DNA from: Rhodoblastus sp963703385
GTDB lineage: Bacteria > Pseudomonadota > Alphaproteobacteria > Rhizobiales > Beijerinckiaceae
DNA length: 64,000 nt
Assembly (NCBI GenBank): GCA_963703385.1
Contig: OY969816.1
Location: 3,224,001-3,288,000 of the forward strand
Reading direction: 5' to 3'
A program made the translations under genes and the position numbers. Of the stretch, positions 19,949 through 29,244 are shown in pieces; the first letter of the stretch is position 1; each line of letters opens with the position of its first letter. The notes under the pieces are model-generated. The model searched no databases and was not told the DNA's origin. It worked only from the letters and a program-made list of their open reading frames with translations.

Positions 19949-21180
19949 CCGTCACTCCCCCCGATCATCGCCGCTTGCCATTCGGCGCGGACAGTCTCGT
20001 CTTTTTCCCGCGCCCGCCATTTTTCCGCGCATTTGGCGAATTCCGTTCGCGGCAGCAGGCGGGCGAGAGCCCAGACCGCCATGCCGCGCGCCAAGGGCGA
20101 GATATGGTCGAGCCTGGCCTCGGCCAAGGGGGCGAGCCCAGAATCGCCGGAATTTCCGACCGCGACCAGCACATTGCGCAGAAAGCGGGCATGGCCGATC
20201 CTCTTGACCGGGGAGCCGGCGAAAAAGGCGCGGAATTCCGCCTCGTCCAGCGCGGCAAGTTTTGCCAGCGGCGGCGCGCAAAAATCGGCGCGGGCCTGCA
20301 GTTTCGCCTCATGCGCTTGCTGCGCGAATTTGTTCCACGGACAGACGGCAAGGCAATCGTCGCAGCCATAGATGCGATTGCCGATTTTTTCGCGCAATTC
20401 GCGCGGAACTTGACCCTTGGCCTCGATGGTCAGGTAGGAAATGCAGCGCCGCGCGTCGATCCGATAGGGCGCGTCCAGCGCCCCCGTCGGGCAGGCGTCG
20501 AGACAGGCGCGGCAGTTTCCGCAATGGTCGGCTTCCGGCGCGTCGGACGGGAGCGCCAGAGTGGTGAAAATGCTGCCGAGAAAAAGCCAGGAGCCAAAAT
20601 CGCGCGACACCAGATTGGTGTGCTTGCCCTGCCAGCCGAGCCCCGCGGCGTGAGCAAGCGGCTTTTCCATCACTGGCGCGGTGTCCACGAAGACTTTTAC
20701 CGAGCCCTCCTCGCCCCATTCCCTCGCCCGGGCGAGCAAGGCGGCGCCCAAAAGCTTGAGCTTGCCCTTGACGACATCATGATAATCGCGGTTTCGCGCA
20801 TAGACGGAAATATTGCCGGCGCCGCGTTGGTCTAAGGTCGCCAAGGCGTCGCCGTTCGGGCCGTAATTCATGCCGAGCAGAATGACGGATCGAACTTCAG
20901 GCCACAATCGGCGCGGGTCGCCGCGCCAGTCGCGTTTTTCGGCGAGCCAGTCCATGTCGCCCTGGCGCCCTTCGGCGAGAAAAGCGTCGAGCCGCGCCGG
21001 CGCCTCGGGGATCGCATCAGGCGCGGCGATGCGGCAGGCGTCAAAACCGAGGCGGGCGGCCTCGGCGCGCAAAAAGGCTAAAAGTCGACCGCGGCGTAGA
21101 TCGGATTGGTCGCCACGCCGGGCACGCGGTCCGCCAGCAGGGGGCGGAAGCTCGGGCGGCTCTTCAGGCGCTGATACCAT
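19945..21180 (-). CDS. queG: Epoxyqueuosine reductase
   Basis: QueG reduces epoxyqueuosine to queuosine, the last step of queuosine formation in tRNA, using cobalamin and two 4Fe-4S clusters. The clusters are visible as CGNCRACLDACPTGAL and CDDCLAVCPWNKFA. The FVDTAPVMEKPLAHAAGLGWQGKHTN stretch is diagnostic (shown in part: MEKPLAHAAGLGWQGK). Homology begins at LRAEAARLGFDACRIA near 21072, after the gst stop. No ATG lies there; the in-frame ATG at 21180 overlaps gst by about 100 bases, and a TTG at 21072 is the alternative. The gene end overlaps the next start by GTGA. Confidence 0.93.
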   Translation of the reverse strand: MVSAPEEPPELPPPAGGPRARRGDQSDLRRGRLLAFLRAEAARLGFDACRIAAPDAIPEAPARLDAFLAEGRQGDMDWLAEKRDWRGDPRRLWPEVRSVILLGMNYGPNGDALATLDQRGAGNISVYARNRDYHDVVKGKLKLLGAALLARAREWGEEGSVKVFVDTAPVMEKPLAHAAGLGWQGKHTNLVSRDFGSWLFLGSIFTTLALPSDAPEADHCGNCRACLDACPTGALDAPYRIDARRCISYLTIEAKGQVPRELREKIGNRIYGCDDCLAVCPWNKFAQQAHEAKLQARADFCAPPLAKLAALDEAEFRAFFAGSPVKRIGHARFLRNVLVAVGNSGDSGLAPLAEARLDHISPLARGMAVWALARLLPRTEFAKCAEKWRAREKDETVRAEWQAAMIGGSDG

Positions 21181-21770
21181 AACTTGGCCGGCTCTTCCTC
21201 GTCCCACGGCGCGTCGCCGAGGAAATCGACGCAGGACAGATGGGCGGCCGCCGCAAGATCGGCATAGGTCATCTTGTCGCCCGCCAGCCACCGGCGCGTC
21301 GATTCCAGATAGGAAACATAGCGCAGATGATAGCGCACATTGGCGCGGGCCGCGCGCAGAAGATCCATGTCCGGCCCGCCGCCGCCGATCTCGGTGGCGG
21401 TGAAGCGCTTATAGACCTTCTCGGTCACCAGCCAGTTGCTGACCTCGTCGAAGAATTTCTCGTTGAACCAGGCCATCAGCCGGCGCACTTCGACCCGCGT
21501 GATCGGTGAAGGCGGCAGCAGGCGATGGTCGCCAAGCCGCTCGCCAAGCGTTTCGTCCAGCCATTCCGCGATCGGCCCCGCGCCGGGTATGACCAGACCA
21601 TTGTCCTCGACCAGAACCGGGGTCTGGCCCGCCGGATCGAGCATCAGGAACTCGCGCCGCCTTTCATGGACCCGCTCCTCGATCAGTTCCACCTCGACGC
21701 CATATTCGCCGAGCGCGAGCCGGACGAAACGCGAATGCGGACAGAGCGGATGATGATAAAGCTGAGGCAT
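21078..21770 (-). CDS. Glutathione S-transferase family protein
   Basis: This 230-residue protein has an N-terminal thioredoxin-like domain (MPQLYHHPLCPHSRFVRLAL, with PVLVEDNG for the glutathione site) and a helical C-terminal domain (about 90-220) containing MTYADLAAAAHLSCVDFLGD. It is the first gene of the gst-queG-SDR string. Members of this subgroup are often annotated as FtsZ-associated or general GSTs; the substrate is unknown. Confidence 0.92.
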   Translation of the reverse strand: MPQLYHHPLCPHSRFVRLALGEYGVEVELIEERVHERRREFLMLDPAGQTPVLVEDNGLVIPGAGPIAEWLDETLGERLGDHRLLPPSPITRVEVRRLMAWFNEKFFDEVSNWLVTEKVYKRFTATEIGGGGPDMDLLRAARANVRYHLRYVSYLESTRRWLAGDKMTYADLAAAAHLSCVDFLGDAPWDEEEPAKLWYQRLKSRPSFRPLLADRVPGVATNPIYAAVDF

Positions 21771-21940
21771 GCCTGATCTGATTCGACCCGTTCGATCGGG
21801 TGGAGCCCGTATAGAGGCGGCGCCGCGCGCTCACAAGAGCGGATAGCCTATAAAAGTTTAACAATTCATTGCTTGTGGCTTTGGTGCAGTTCTGCGCGCA
21901 AAAACAAAAAGCTGAAGCCTTGCAGTTTCCGCGCGCCGGT

Positions 21941-22168
21941 TCAAAGGCCGAGCCGACCCGCCAGCATCCTCATTTCGTGAGCATCGAGATATTCCGTCGC
22001 CGAAAAACAGCGGGCGAGCGCGAATTCGAAGGCGCTCCAGCCGGGAAATCGGGCGAGGCCGTGATCATGGCGCAGCCGCCGGATCTCCGCGCATTCGCTC
22101 AACCGCGCACGAAGATCCTCGTCCTCATCGCCATCGAGCCATCCTTCCAGATCAAGCGGTCCCAGCAT
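21941..22168 (-). CDS. Small acidic hypothetical protein
   Basis: This is a 75-residue protein, MLGPLDLEGWLDGDEDEDLR at the N terminus, with an Asp/Glu cluster and no Cys. Third-position GC use matches neighbouring genes, which supports coding. It lies alone between nth (downstream on the same strand) and gst. No family is recognised. Confidence 0.5.
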   Translation of the reverse strand: MLGPLDLEGWLDGDEDEDLRARLSECAEIRRLRHDHGLARFPGWSAFEFALARCFSATEYLDAHEMRMLAGRLGL

Positions 22169-22261
22169 GGCAACCTCGGCGTTCCGCGAGAGCCGCGATT
22201 GGCGAGTTTAACCAATCGTTCATATGACGACCAGATGACGCGCGCAAGCAAGGCGACGCGC

Positions 22262-22999
22262 TCAGATTGTCGCACTTTGGGAGAAACCTGTCTTTTCGGT
22301 AAATTCGCAAAGGTCGGCAATCGGACAGGCAGGGCAGTCGGGCTTGCGCGCCTTGCAGATGTAACGGCCGTGAAGGATCAGCCAATGATGGGCGTGAAGG
22401 AGATATTCGTCCGGCACGATGGCGAGCAAGCCCTTTTCGACCTCTTCGGGCGTCTTTCCGCGCGCCAGAGGGATGCGATTCGAGACCCGGAATAAATGGG
22501 TGTCGACCGCGATGGTTTTTTCCCCGAAGGCGATGTTGAGCACGACATTGGCGGTCTTGCGCCCTACGCCCGGCAGGCTTTCGAGCGCCTCGCGGCTGCG
22601 CGGAACTTCACCGCCGAATTCGTCGATCAGCCTGCGCGACAAAGCGATCACATTTTTCGCCTTGGCGCGAAACAGGCCTATGGTTTTGATCTTGTCGCGC
22701 AAGCCCTCTTCGCCAAGCGCCAGCATCCGATGAGGCGTCGAAGCGACGGCGAACAGGCCCTTGGTCGCGCGATTGACCCCGGCGTCGGTCGCCTGCGCCG
22801 AAAGCACCACCGCGACGAGCAGGGTAAAAGGATTTACATAGTCCAGCTCGCCTTTGGGATGCGGGTTCAATGCGGCCAGACGGGCAAAGATTTCGCGCAC
22901 ACGCTCACGATCTGCGGCGCCTTTCTTCCTCGCGTCTTCGGTTCGAACAGGAGGCCTTTTGGTCGGCGTCGCGCCGGATTGGCTTTTTTGTTTCCGCAT
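22262..22999 (-). CDS. nth: Endonuclease III
   Basis: This 245-residue base-excision repair glycosylase/AP lyase removes oxidised pyrimidines. The helix-hairpin-helix LPGVGRKTANVVL with the catalytic Lys, the catalytic Asp in VDTHLFRVSNRI and the 4Fe-4S ligands in the C-x6-C-x2-C-x5-C pattern (CKARKPDCPACPIADLC) are all present. I chose the ATG at 22999; the family core begins about 30 residues later, so an N-terminal basic tail remains. Earlier in-frame starts at 23017 or 23047 are possible. Confidence 0.95.
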   Translation of the reverse strand: MRKQKSQSGATPTKRPPVRTEDARKKGAADRERVREIFARLAALNPHPKGELDYVNPFTLLVAVVLSAQATDAGVNRATKGLFAVASTPHRMLALGEEGLRDKIKTIGLFRAKAKNVIALSRRLIDEFGGEVPRSREALESLPGVGRKTANVVLNIAFGEKTIAVDTHLFRVSNRIPLARGKTPEEVEKGLLAIVPDEYLLHAHHWLILHGRYICKARKPDCPACPIADLCEFTEKTGFSQSATI

Positions 23000-23141
23000 G
23001 GAGAAACATAAGCGCATCAGGCGCGGCGGAACAAGCAAGGGAGGCAAAGAGCCTGAATGAAGGAAGCGGGGCTTGCATTCGTGCGATGAGACGGCTGCCT
23101 TTCGCTCTCGCTCGCCTGCGGCGCAGCCCCCGATATGACCG

Positions 23142-23176
23142 ATAAAGAAAAAGGACCGCCTCTTGTAAAGCGGTCC
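23142..23176 (-). terminator. Rho-independent terminator after the alkyltransferase gene
   Basis: GGACCGC (23153-23159) pairs with GCGGTCC (23170-23176). On the minus strand the hairpin is followed by a T-rich run (complement of 23142-23152). It lies 25 bases after the stop of the 23201-23854 gene. Confidence 0.75.
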
Positions 23177-23200
23177 AAGTCTCAGGGAGGAAGCGCCTGC

Positions 23201-23854
23201 TCACGCTGACGCCTGTGACGTGGTCACACAATCAAGATAGGCGCGTTCTCCTCCGCCACATTTGACTTGGCTCAAATATCCACGCCCTTTAAGCGCTACA
23301 TTATGTGCAGTTGCAGTTGCACGTTTTTCGCGCTCGATAAGCATGCGTTTGCGCTCCAAACCCCAGCGATAACCCGAAAGGGTCCCGTCGCTGCGCAAGA
23401 CGCGATGGCAGGGAATGGCGATGGCGAGAACGTTGGCGGCGCAGGCGCCCGCCACCGCCCGCAAGGCGGAAGGCGCGCCGATCCGTCGCGCGATTTCGGC
23501 ATAGCTGACGGTGGCGCCCGCCGGAATTTCGCGCAAAGCGGCCCAAACCTTTTTTTGGAACGGCGTTCCGCCGATCGCCAGCGGCGGCTCGAACGCCGCC
23601 CAGGGTTTTTCCGCAAGCGCAACGACGGCGGCGAGTTCGGGCTCCAGCGCTTTTTGCCGCATTTCGAGCGGCGTGTCCGGGAATATGGCGGCGAGCTCGC
23701 GCGCGAGGCGCTCATCGCTGTCACCCAGCAAAATAGCGCACACCGCATCCGCGCGGCGCGCCACCAGAACCGTTCCGAGCGAGGTCCGCGCCGCCGCGAA
23801 CGCGATCCCCACGGCCGCCGTCGCCGTACGCTCGGAAAGCCTGTCGTCCGTCAT
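23201..23854 (-). CDS. Methylated-DNA--protein-cysteine methyltransferase (Ogt/Ada-C type)
   Basis: The protein has 217 residues. It repairs O6-alkylguanine by suicide transfer of the alkyl group to Cys in IPCHRVLRSDG. The helix-turn-helix GATVSYAEIARRIGAPSALRAVA and the preceding RNase H-like N-terminal domain resemble the C-terminal half of Ada, but the Ada zinc and AraC domains are missing. About 38 extra residues follow the usual end (RKRMLIEREKR); this tail has no known counterpart and is followed by a terminator. Confidence 0.92.
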   Translation of the reverse strand: MTDDRLSERTATAAVGIAFAAARTSLGTVLVARRADAVCAILLGDSDERLARELAAIFPDTPLEMRQKALEPELAAVVALAEKPWAAFEPPLAIGGTPFQKKVWAALREIPAGATVSYAEIARRIGAPSALRAVAGACAANVLAIAIPCHRVLRSDGTLSGYRWGLERKRMLIEREKRATATAHNVALKGRGYLSQVKCGGGERAYLDCVTTSQASA

Positions 23855-24029
23855 GTTTGATCCTGACAGAAGAGATGACGCGGGTCACGGGACATGATCG
23901 ATCCGATTGTCCCGCGCGATCAAATCACAATTCCGGCGCCGCTTGCGGCGGGGCGCGTAAAAGGGGTTTGCCTTTTTTGCCCGGGAATTTAATTTGCCGC
24001 GCGCCACGCTTTCGCCACTGGAGACTCGC

Positions 24030-24455
24030 ATGAGCCGCATCTCATTGGAACAGGCCAATATTCTGATTGCCGCCGCCTTCGCCAAGGGCGAGGAGATGGG
24101 CCTCAAGCCGTTGACGATCGCGGTGCTCGACGCCGGCGGCCATGTCATCGCCCTGCAAAGACAGGATGGAGCGTCCAATCACCGGCCGCAGATCGCGGTC
24201 GGCAAGGCGAACGGCGCCCTGGCGCTCGGCGTCTCTTCCCGGCAGGTCGAGGAGTTGGCGAATAAAAGGCCCAGTTTCGTCGCCGCGCTCGGCCCGATCT
24301 TCCCGCAGGGGATCATCCCGGCGCCCGGCGGGATCATTGTGGTCGGCTCCGACGGCGCGCCGATCGGCGCGGTGGGTGTGACCGGCGACACTTCCGACCA
24401 TGACGAGGCCTGCGCCATCGCGGGCGCGACAGCGGCGGGTCTTAAGCCGCAATGA
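24030..24455 (+). CDS. GlcG/HbpS-family (DUF336) protein
   Basis: This protein of 141 residues has the family pattern: LKPLTIAVLDAGGHVIALQRQDGA near the start (given in part: TIAVLDAGGHVIALQRQDG), GKANGALALGVSSR, and the Gly-rich PAPGGIIVVGSDGAPIGAVGV with the closing SDHDEACA. Family members bind heme or act in small-molecule catabolism; the function here is open. The ATG at 24030 has a GGAG site nine bases upstream; the frame extends 12 codons further without a ribosome-binding site. Confidence 0.88.
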   Translation: MSRISLEQANILIAAAFAKGEEMGLKPLTIAVLDAGGHVIALQRQDGASNHRPQIAVGKANGALALGVSSRQVEELANKRPSFVAALGPIFPQGIIPAPGGIIVVGSDGAPIGAVGVTGDTSDHDEACAIAGATAAGLKPQ

Positions 24456-24652
24456 TCGGGGCGGCGCTCGTCGTGCCTTGATGGGCGCTCAAACCTTCAC
24501 CTGCGCCTTGACCGCGGTTTCGCGCCCAGCCATGATCCCGTCCCACGGCGCGGTAAGCTGGAATCATCTGTGAACCAAGTTGTTGCGTCTTACCGCCCGC
24601 CCTGCCCGAAAAGACTTTCGATCTCAAGCACGCCATATAATCGGAGGCACGC

Positions 24653-25087
24653 ATGCTCAACCGTCGCCACATCTTCAAGACCGCCGCCGCCGCCCTGGCT
24701 GTCGCTTTGGCCGTCGCGAGCGCGCCCGCCGAAGCCGGGACCGGATCGGTCCGCCTCCGTTTCGTCAACGCAGGTTTCGTCGTCGGCATTGGCGGCGGCA
24801 AGGGCAAGCTGACGTTCAACGGCCACACCTATCCGCTGCGGATCGGCGGCGTCACCGCCGGCACGATCGGCGTCTCCAGCGCCACGCTGGTCGGCCGGGC
24901 GCTGAACATCAACAATCCGACCGACATTGTTGGCACTTATGCCGCGGTCGGCGCCGGCGTCGCAATCGCTGGGGGGGTGCGGGTTCTCCGCATGCGCAAT
25001 TCCAACGGCGTGATTCTCGAACTGAAAGGCATGCAGGCGGGGTTCGAGGCCAACATCGGGCCGAGCGGCTTCAGCCTTTCGATGTGA
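24653..25087 (+). CDS. Exported hypothetical protein, Gly-rich
   Basis: The protein has 144 residues. A twin-arginine-like signal (MLNRRHIFKTAAAALAVALA) ends in ASAPAEA. The mature part is Gly- and Val-rich with no Cys and looks all-beta (FVVGIGGGKGKLTFNGHTYP, GVTAGTIGVSSATLVG). An ATCGGAGG ribosome-binding site precedes the ATG. I recall similar unnamed exported proteins in Hyphomicrobiales but cannot name a family. It ends four bases before the convergent isochorismatase gene. Confidence 0.7.
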   Translation: MLNRRHIFKTAAAALAVALAVASAPAEAGTGSVRLRFVNAGFVVGIGGGKGKLTFNGHTYPLRIGGVTAGTIGVSSATLVGRALNINNPTDIVGTYAAVGAGVAIAGGVRVLRMRNSNGVILELKGMQAGFEANIGPSGFSLSM

Positions 25088-25091
25088 AGGC

Positions 25092-25625
25092 CTATTTGAC
25101 CAGACGTGAAATATCGCGGAAGCGCGGGTGATCCGCGCTTCCCAGCCATTCGAACAGGACCATTTCCGTGGTCACGATCACGGCGCCGGCGCGCTCCATC
25201 CTTCGCAGCGCGGTTTCTTTGCTCTCGGCCCGGCGCGAAGCCACGGCGTCGGCGGCCACCAGAACCTGGCGCCCTTGTTTCAGCAATGCCGCTACGGTTT
25301 GCAATACGCAGACATGGGCTTCGAATCCGGCGACGACGACCGCGCGGCCGGCAAGCATATCCTTCGGGAAATGCGGCGCGGCGCAGGCGTCGAAACACAT
25401 TTTGCTGACGGGGGCCGAAGCGAATTCGGCCAGTTCCGGGACGATCGGCCCGAGCTTTTCGGGATTTTGCTCGGTGACCAGAATTTCGGCGCCGAGCAAC
25501 CGCGCGCCTTCGGCGATATGCCGCGCATTGGCGATGGCGGCTTCGGCCCCGTCCATCGCCCGGGCCAGACGGGTTTGAAAATCGACCAGCAGCAGCAGCG
25601 AGGACTCCGGCTTTGGGGTCAGCAC
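25092..25625 (-). CDS. Isochorismatase-family cysteine hydrolase
   Basis: This 177-residue alpha/beta hydrolase has the family catalytic triad: Asp in LLLVDFQTRL, Lys in SKMCFDAC and Cys in FEAHVCVLQTV, with the cis-peptide segment VVVAGFEAHVC. The short YcaC-like form has no N-terminal extension. The substrate may be an amide or an isochorismate-like compound. It lies 19 bases downstream of the alcohol dehydrogenase gene on the same strand. Confidence 0.9.
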   Translation of the reverse strand: MLTPKPESSLLLLVDFQTRLARAMDGAEAAIANARHIAEGARLLGAEILVTEQNPEKLGPIVPELAEFASAPVSKMCFDACAAPHFPKDMLAGRAVVVAGFEAHVCVLQTVAALLKQGRQVLVAADAVASRRAESKETALRRMERAGAVIVTTEMVLFEWLGSADHPRFRDISRLVK

Positions 25626-25644
25626 ATCATCCTCCCACTTCTGT

Positions 25645-26700
25645 TCAAGCTGCTTCGAGCGACGCCATATCGATCACGAACCGGTAGCGCACATCGTTTT
25701 TCAAAAGCCTTTCATAGGCTTCGTTGATCTCGCCGATGCCGATCATTTCGACGTCGCTCACAATATTGTGCTTGCCACAGAAATCGAGCATTTCCTGGGT
25801 CTCGGCCATGCCGCCGATCAGCGAGCCTGCGATGGTTTTGCGCCCGCCGATCAGATTGACCCCCAGAAGCGGAGGCTCCAGCGCAGTCAGCGCCCCAACC
25901 AGCACCATGGTCCCGTCGGTCTTGAGCAAAGTCAGATAGGGATTGAGGTCGTGGCCGACGGGAATGGTGTTGAGCAGGAAATCGAAGGCGCCGCGATGCC
26001 GCGCCATCGCCTCTGCGTCGCGCGAGACGAGAACCTCGTCGGCGCCAAGGCGCAGCGCGTCCTTGCCCTTTTCGGGCGAGGTCGTGATCATCGTCACCCG
26101 CGCGCCCATGGCCTTGGCGAATTTGACGCCCATATGGCCGAGGCCGCCCAGCCCGATGACGCCGACCCGCTGGCCGGGGCGGACCTTCCAATGGCGCAAG
26201 GGCGAATAAGTGGTGATCCCAGCGCAAAGCAGCGGCGCCACCGCCTTGAGATCGAGATTTTCGGGAACCTTGGCGACGAAACGCTGCTCGACCACGATCT
26301 GTTCGGAATAGCCGCCGAAGGTCAGATTTTTCGACCTGCGTTCGCGGTCGTTATAGGTCAGGGTGCAGCCTTCGGCGCAATATTGTTCGAGCCCGGCATC
26401 GCAGGGCTCGCAGCGCCGGCAGGAATCGACCATGCAGCCCACGGCGGCAAGATCGCCAGCCTTGAACCGTGTCACATGGGCGCCAACCTTGATCACCCGG
26501 CCGACGATCTCATGACCCGGAACCATGGGGTAAAGCGAATTGCTCCAGTCATTGCGCGCCTGGTGGAGATCGGAATGGCATACGCCGCAGTAAAGAATTT
26601 GGATCTGCACGTCATGCGGACCGGGATCGCGGCGCTCGAAGCTGACGGGCGTGAGCGGGCTTGTGGCGGAGTGCGCGGCGAATGCCTTGACCTTGAACAT
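25645..26700 (-). CDS. Zinc-dependent NAD(P) alcohol dehydrogenase (YahK/CAD type)
   Basis: The protein has 351 residues. Catalytic zinc ligands are seen in CGVCHSDLHQARND and PMVPGHEIVG; the structural zinc loop is VDSCRRCEPCDAGLEQYC. The cofactor motif is GLGGLGHMGVKFA. The SPEKGKDALRLGADEVL segment after the Rossmann strand lacks the Asp that favours NAD, so NADP is likely. It reduces aldehydes to alcohols; the natural substrate is not known. The adjacent isochorismatase gene may be in the same transcript. Confidence 0.92.
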   Translation of the reverse strand: MFKVKAFAAHSATSPLTPVSFERRDPGPHDVQIQILYCGVCHSDLHQARNDWSNSLYPMVPGHEIVGRVIKVGAHVTRFKAGDLAAVGCMVDSCRRCEPCDAGLEQYCAEGCTLTYNDRERRSKNLTFGGYSEQIVVEQRFVAKVPENLDLKAVAPLLCAGITTYSPLRHWKVRPGQRVGVIGLGGLGHMGVKFAKAMGARVTMITTSPEKGKDALRLGADEVLVSRDAEAMARHRGAFDFLLNTIPVGHDLNPYLTLLKTDGTMVLVGALTALEPPLLGVNLIGGRKTIAGSLIGGMAETQEMLDFCGKHNIVSDVEMIGIGEINEAYERLLKNDVRYRFVIDMASLEAA

Positions 26701-26859
26701 GGGGCGATGTCCTCGGCGGAAGATTTGTGAGAGCTAGATTAGTCGCAAGCTCGGCCGGCACAAGATGCACGCCCAAGCCATTTCGGCAGGGCGGCTTTGC
26801 GCCAATGCCAGCGTGAGCCAGGGGAACCACTGCGTCTCGACGGCTCGACCGCTCGACGA

Positions 26860-29244
26860 TCAGAACCCCGGCGGAACGGGACGGGGCTTGGGCCAAAGCG
26901 GCAGGCGCGGCGGCGCAGGGCGCGGCGGCCAGGCCAAAGCGGAAAAGGGCGTCTGGTCGAGCGAAAGCATCGGATGGTAGGCGGGGTCGGCGGCCAGCGT
27001 CTCGCCCCAAATCGCGCGCAAATTGCGCACTTCGCGCTGGAAGCGGAAGGCCTGGTCAGGACGGCGTTCGGCGCCGCGCGAGGCGGATTCGCGATGCAGC
27101 AGCCGCGCATGGGGCGTGAGGACCACTCTCAGGCCGCCCGCCCGGAGTCGCAGGCAATAATCGACATCGTTGAAATTGACCGGAAAGCGGTATTCGTCAA
27201 AGCCGCCGGCTTCCATAAAGAGCCGCCGCTCGGTGAGCAGGCAGGCGGCGGTGACCGCCCCGCATTCGTGGGCGACGCGCAGCAGGTCGGCATAGCCGGG
27301 GTCGCTCTCGATGCGATCGTCGAAGGCGTGCAGCGCCGCGAATTTCGGCCCGAGCACAACGCCACCGTGCTGAACGACCCCGCTTGGCCACAGCAACGCC
27401 GCGCCCACGGCGCCGACATCCGGCTCAGCAATACGGCTCAACATTTCCTCCAGCCAGCCCGGTTGCAAGGCCTCAACGTCATTGTTGAGCAGCAGCAGGA
27501 AATCGCCCATCGCCTCCGCCGCGCCGCGGTTGACGATGCGCGAGAAATTGAAGGGGCCGGGAACCGGCAGCACGCGCCCCCCTTGCGCGGCGATCTCCTC
27601 GAAAAGCAGTTTCGTCTCCGGCTCGACTGAATCGTTGTCGAGCACGAGGAATTCGTGGGAAGCGAGATCGACCGTTTTGGCGAGCGACTCGAAACAGGCG
27701 CGCAAAAGATCGGCGCGGTCGCGCGTGGGAACGAGGATCGAGACCCGGCCGCGCGGAGCCGAACGCGCAATGATCGCCGAAGGGAAAATCTCGCCGCGTC
27801 CGGAGCCGATCTTGCCCTGCACCCCTCGCGCCGCGAGATGAGCCTGAAGCGCGCGCGCCAGCGGCGCCGAGGTCTTGGCGGGATCAAGCCTGGGCAGACG
27901 CGCGAGGAAACCCGGACGATGGACGGGTGAGGCGGCGGCCAATTCGCCAGCTTTCGGATCGAGAACCCGAGCGCCGACGACACGACGGCGGTCCTGGGAG
28001 AAGAAGAACAGTCGAAACAGGTCGGCCGCCCCAGCCTGTGTCGCGGCCCGGACATAGGTGGCGCGCGCGGCGAAAAACAAGGCGCCGCAGCCCTGCTCGA
28101 GCATCCGTTCGTAATCGAAGGCGGGCAGAGCGACCGGCCATTCGCCGCCATCGGCCTCGGACAAAGTGAAATCGGCATAGGCCAACGGCGACGAGGGGAA
28201 AGTTTTGAGGGCCTCTGCCATCAAGGCGAGGGCCTGGGGCTGAAAAACGGTTCCGGAAGGCGCGAAAACCAGGATCGGGCAATCTTTGGCCTCATCGGCG
28301 AGGAACACGCGCAGCACGGCGGGGTCGAAATCGACAGGCCCCCCGCCGCCCTCGAGCGAAGCGGCGATCCAATCGCATCCTTGTTGCGCTTCAAGACTGG
28401 CGATGCTGTCCTCGATCCCCTCGTCGCCGACGAGGGCCACGGCGACCCGGGGCCGTGCGTCCGCGACCGGCGCGGGAAGCGGAAAAATCTCGCGCCATTG
28501 CCTAAAAAGGTCCAGCGGCAGCGATTGCGGCACGATCCGGTCGAAAAAATCGGCACGCGGTTTTTCCGATTCAAGTTCCGCGCGGCCTTCGATAAACCGG
28601 GCCAGGCCGTCGCGAAAGGCGACGATTCTGCAGGGACTGCCATCAAGTTCGGCGCCATGTTCGTCAAGGACAGTCGCGATATGGGCGAGGCCGTCGGCGA
28701 AGCGCAGCGGGAGGTTGAGATCGAAGCGGCGGTAGGCGCGGACCGCGTCGCCTTCGCCGACGTGGGTCCACCGCGTCGCGTTGGTCCGGGCGACCTCCTC
28801 GCCATCGATCAGGGCGCGGATGGTCTGGGCGCGGTCCGGATCGCCGCTGACCCATCCGGTCAGGCGCAAGCCGCCGTCCCAACCGACCTCGCCCGGCGAT
28901 AGATCCTTATTCTGCGCCGGAGCCGCAGGGGCGAGCAGCGGCGCGCCAACGATCTCGCCGCTATTGGCGAGGCGGATTTCGACACGCCGCGCCGTTTCCA
29001 TGGCGGAGGGCGGCAGAGTGAAGACGAAGCCATGGCAGCCGCCGCCCACGCCCTCGCGGGCGAGTTCGCGGTCAAAAAGCTCCGCTCGGCTGACGCCGGC
29101 GGGAAAACCGTCGAGGAACAGTTCGACGACGAAGCGGCGACCTGGATCGGACGGGTCGCACACAAAGCCGGCGACCTGACTGTCGCTGATCATCACGGCC
29201 TGAGCGCGCAGACCGGCGCGGCTCTGTTCCGACTGGCTCAACAT
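26860..29244 (-). CDS. Large family 2 glycosyltransferase with N-terminal beta modules
   Basis: The protein has 794 residues. Residues about 10-215 form two beta-rich modules of unknown type (VAGFVCDPSDPGRRFVVELF; LRLTGWVSGDPD). Residues about 230-480 look like a degenerate GT-A domain (SPLAYADFTLSEADGGE, with no convincing DxD). Residues about 495-760 are an intact GT2 domain: VSILVPTRDRADLL, EFLVLDNDS, FLLLLNNDVEALQPG and the acceptor-side NFNDVDYCLRL. It transfers a sugar from a nucleotide sugar in the cytoplasm. The ATG at 29244 overlaps the upstream glycosyltransferase stop by seven bases, so the two are coupled. Confidence 0.88.
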   Translation of the reverse strand: MLSQSEQSRAGLRAQAVMISDSQVAGFVCDPSDPGRRFVVELFLDGFPAGVSRAELFDRELAREGVGGGCHGFVFTLPPSAMETARRVEIRLANSGEIVGAPLLAPAAPAQNKDLSPGEVGWDGGLRLTGWVSGDPDRAQTIRALIDGEEVARTNATRWTHVGEGDAVRAYRRFDLNLPLRFADGLAHIATVLDEHGAELDGSPCRIVAFRDGLARFIEGRAELESEKPRADFFDRIVPQSLPLDLFRQWREIFPLPAPVADARPRVAVALVGDEGIEDSIASLEAQQGCDWIAASLEGGGGPVDFDPAVLRVFLADEAKDCPILVFAPSGTVFQPQALALMAEALKTFPSSPLAYADFTLSEADGGEWPVALPAFDYERMLEQGCGALFFAARATYVRAATQAGAADLFRLFFFSQDRRRVVGARVLDPKAGELAAASPVHRPGFLARLPRLDPAKTSAPLARALQAHLAARGVQGKIGSGRGEIFPSAIIARSAPRGRVSILVPTRDRADLLRACFESLAKTVDLASHEFLVLDNDSVEPETKLLFEEIAAQGGRVLPVPGPFNFSRIVNRGAAEAMGDFLLLLNNDVEALQPGWLEEMLSRIAEPDVGAVGAALLWPSGVVQHGGVVLGPKFAALHAFDDRIESDPGYADLLRVAHECGAVTAACLLTERRLFMEAGGFDEYRFPVNFNDVDYCLRLRAGGLRVVLTPHARLLHRESASRGAERRPDQAFRFQREVRNLRAIWGETLAADPAYHPMLSLDQTPFSALAWPPRPAPPRLPLWPKPRPVPPGF

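Noticed and set aside
24486..24557. Short minus-strand frame ending APWDGIMAGRETAVKAQVKV
   Set aside because: It looks like the C-terminal end of a lost gene, but only about 24 codons remain and a stop lies just upstream. I could not name a family.
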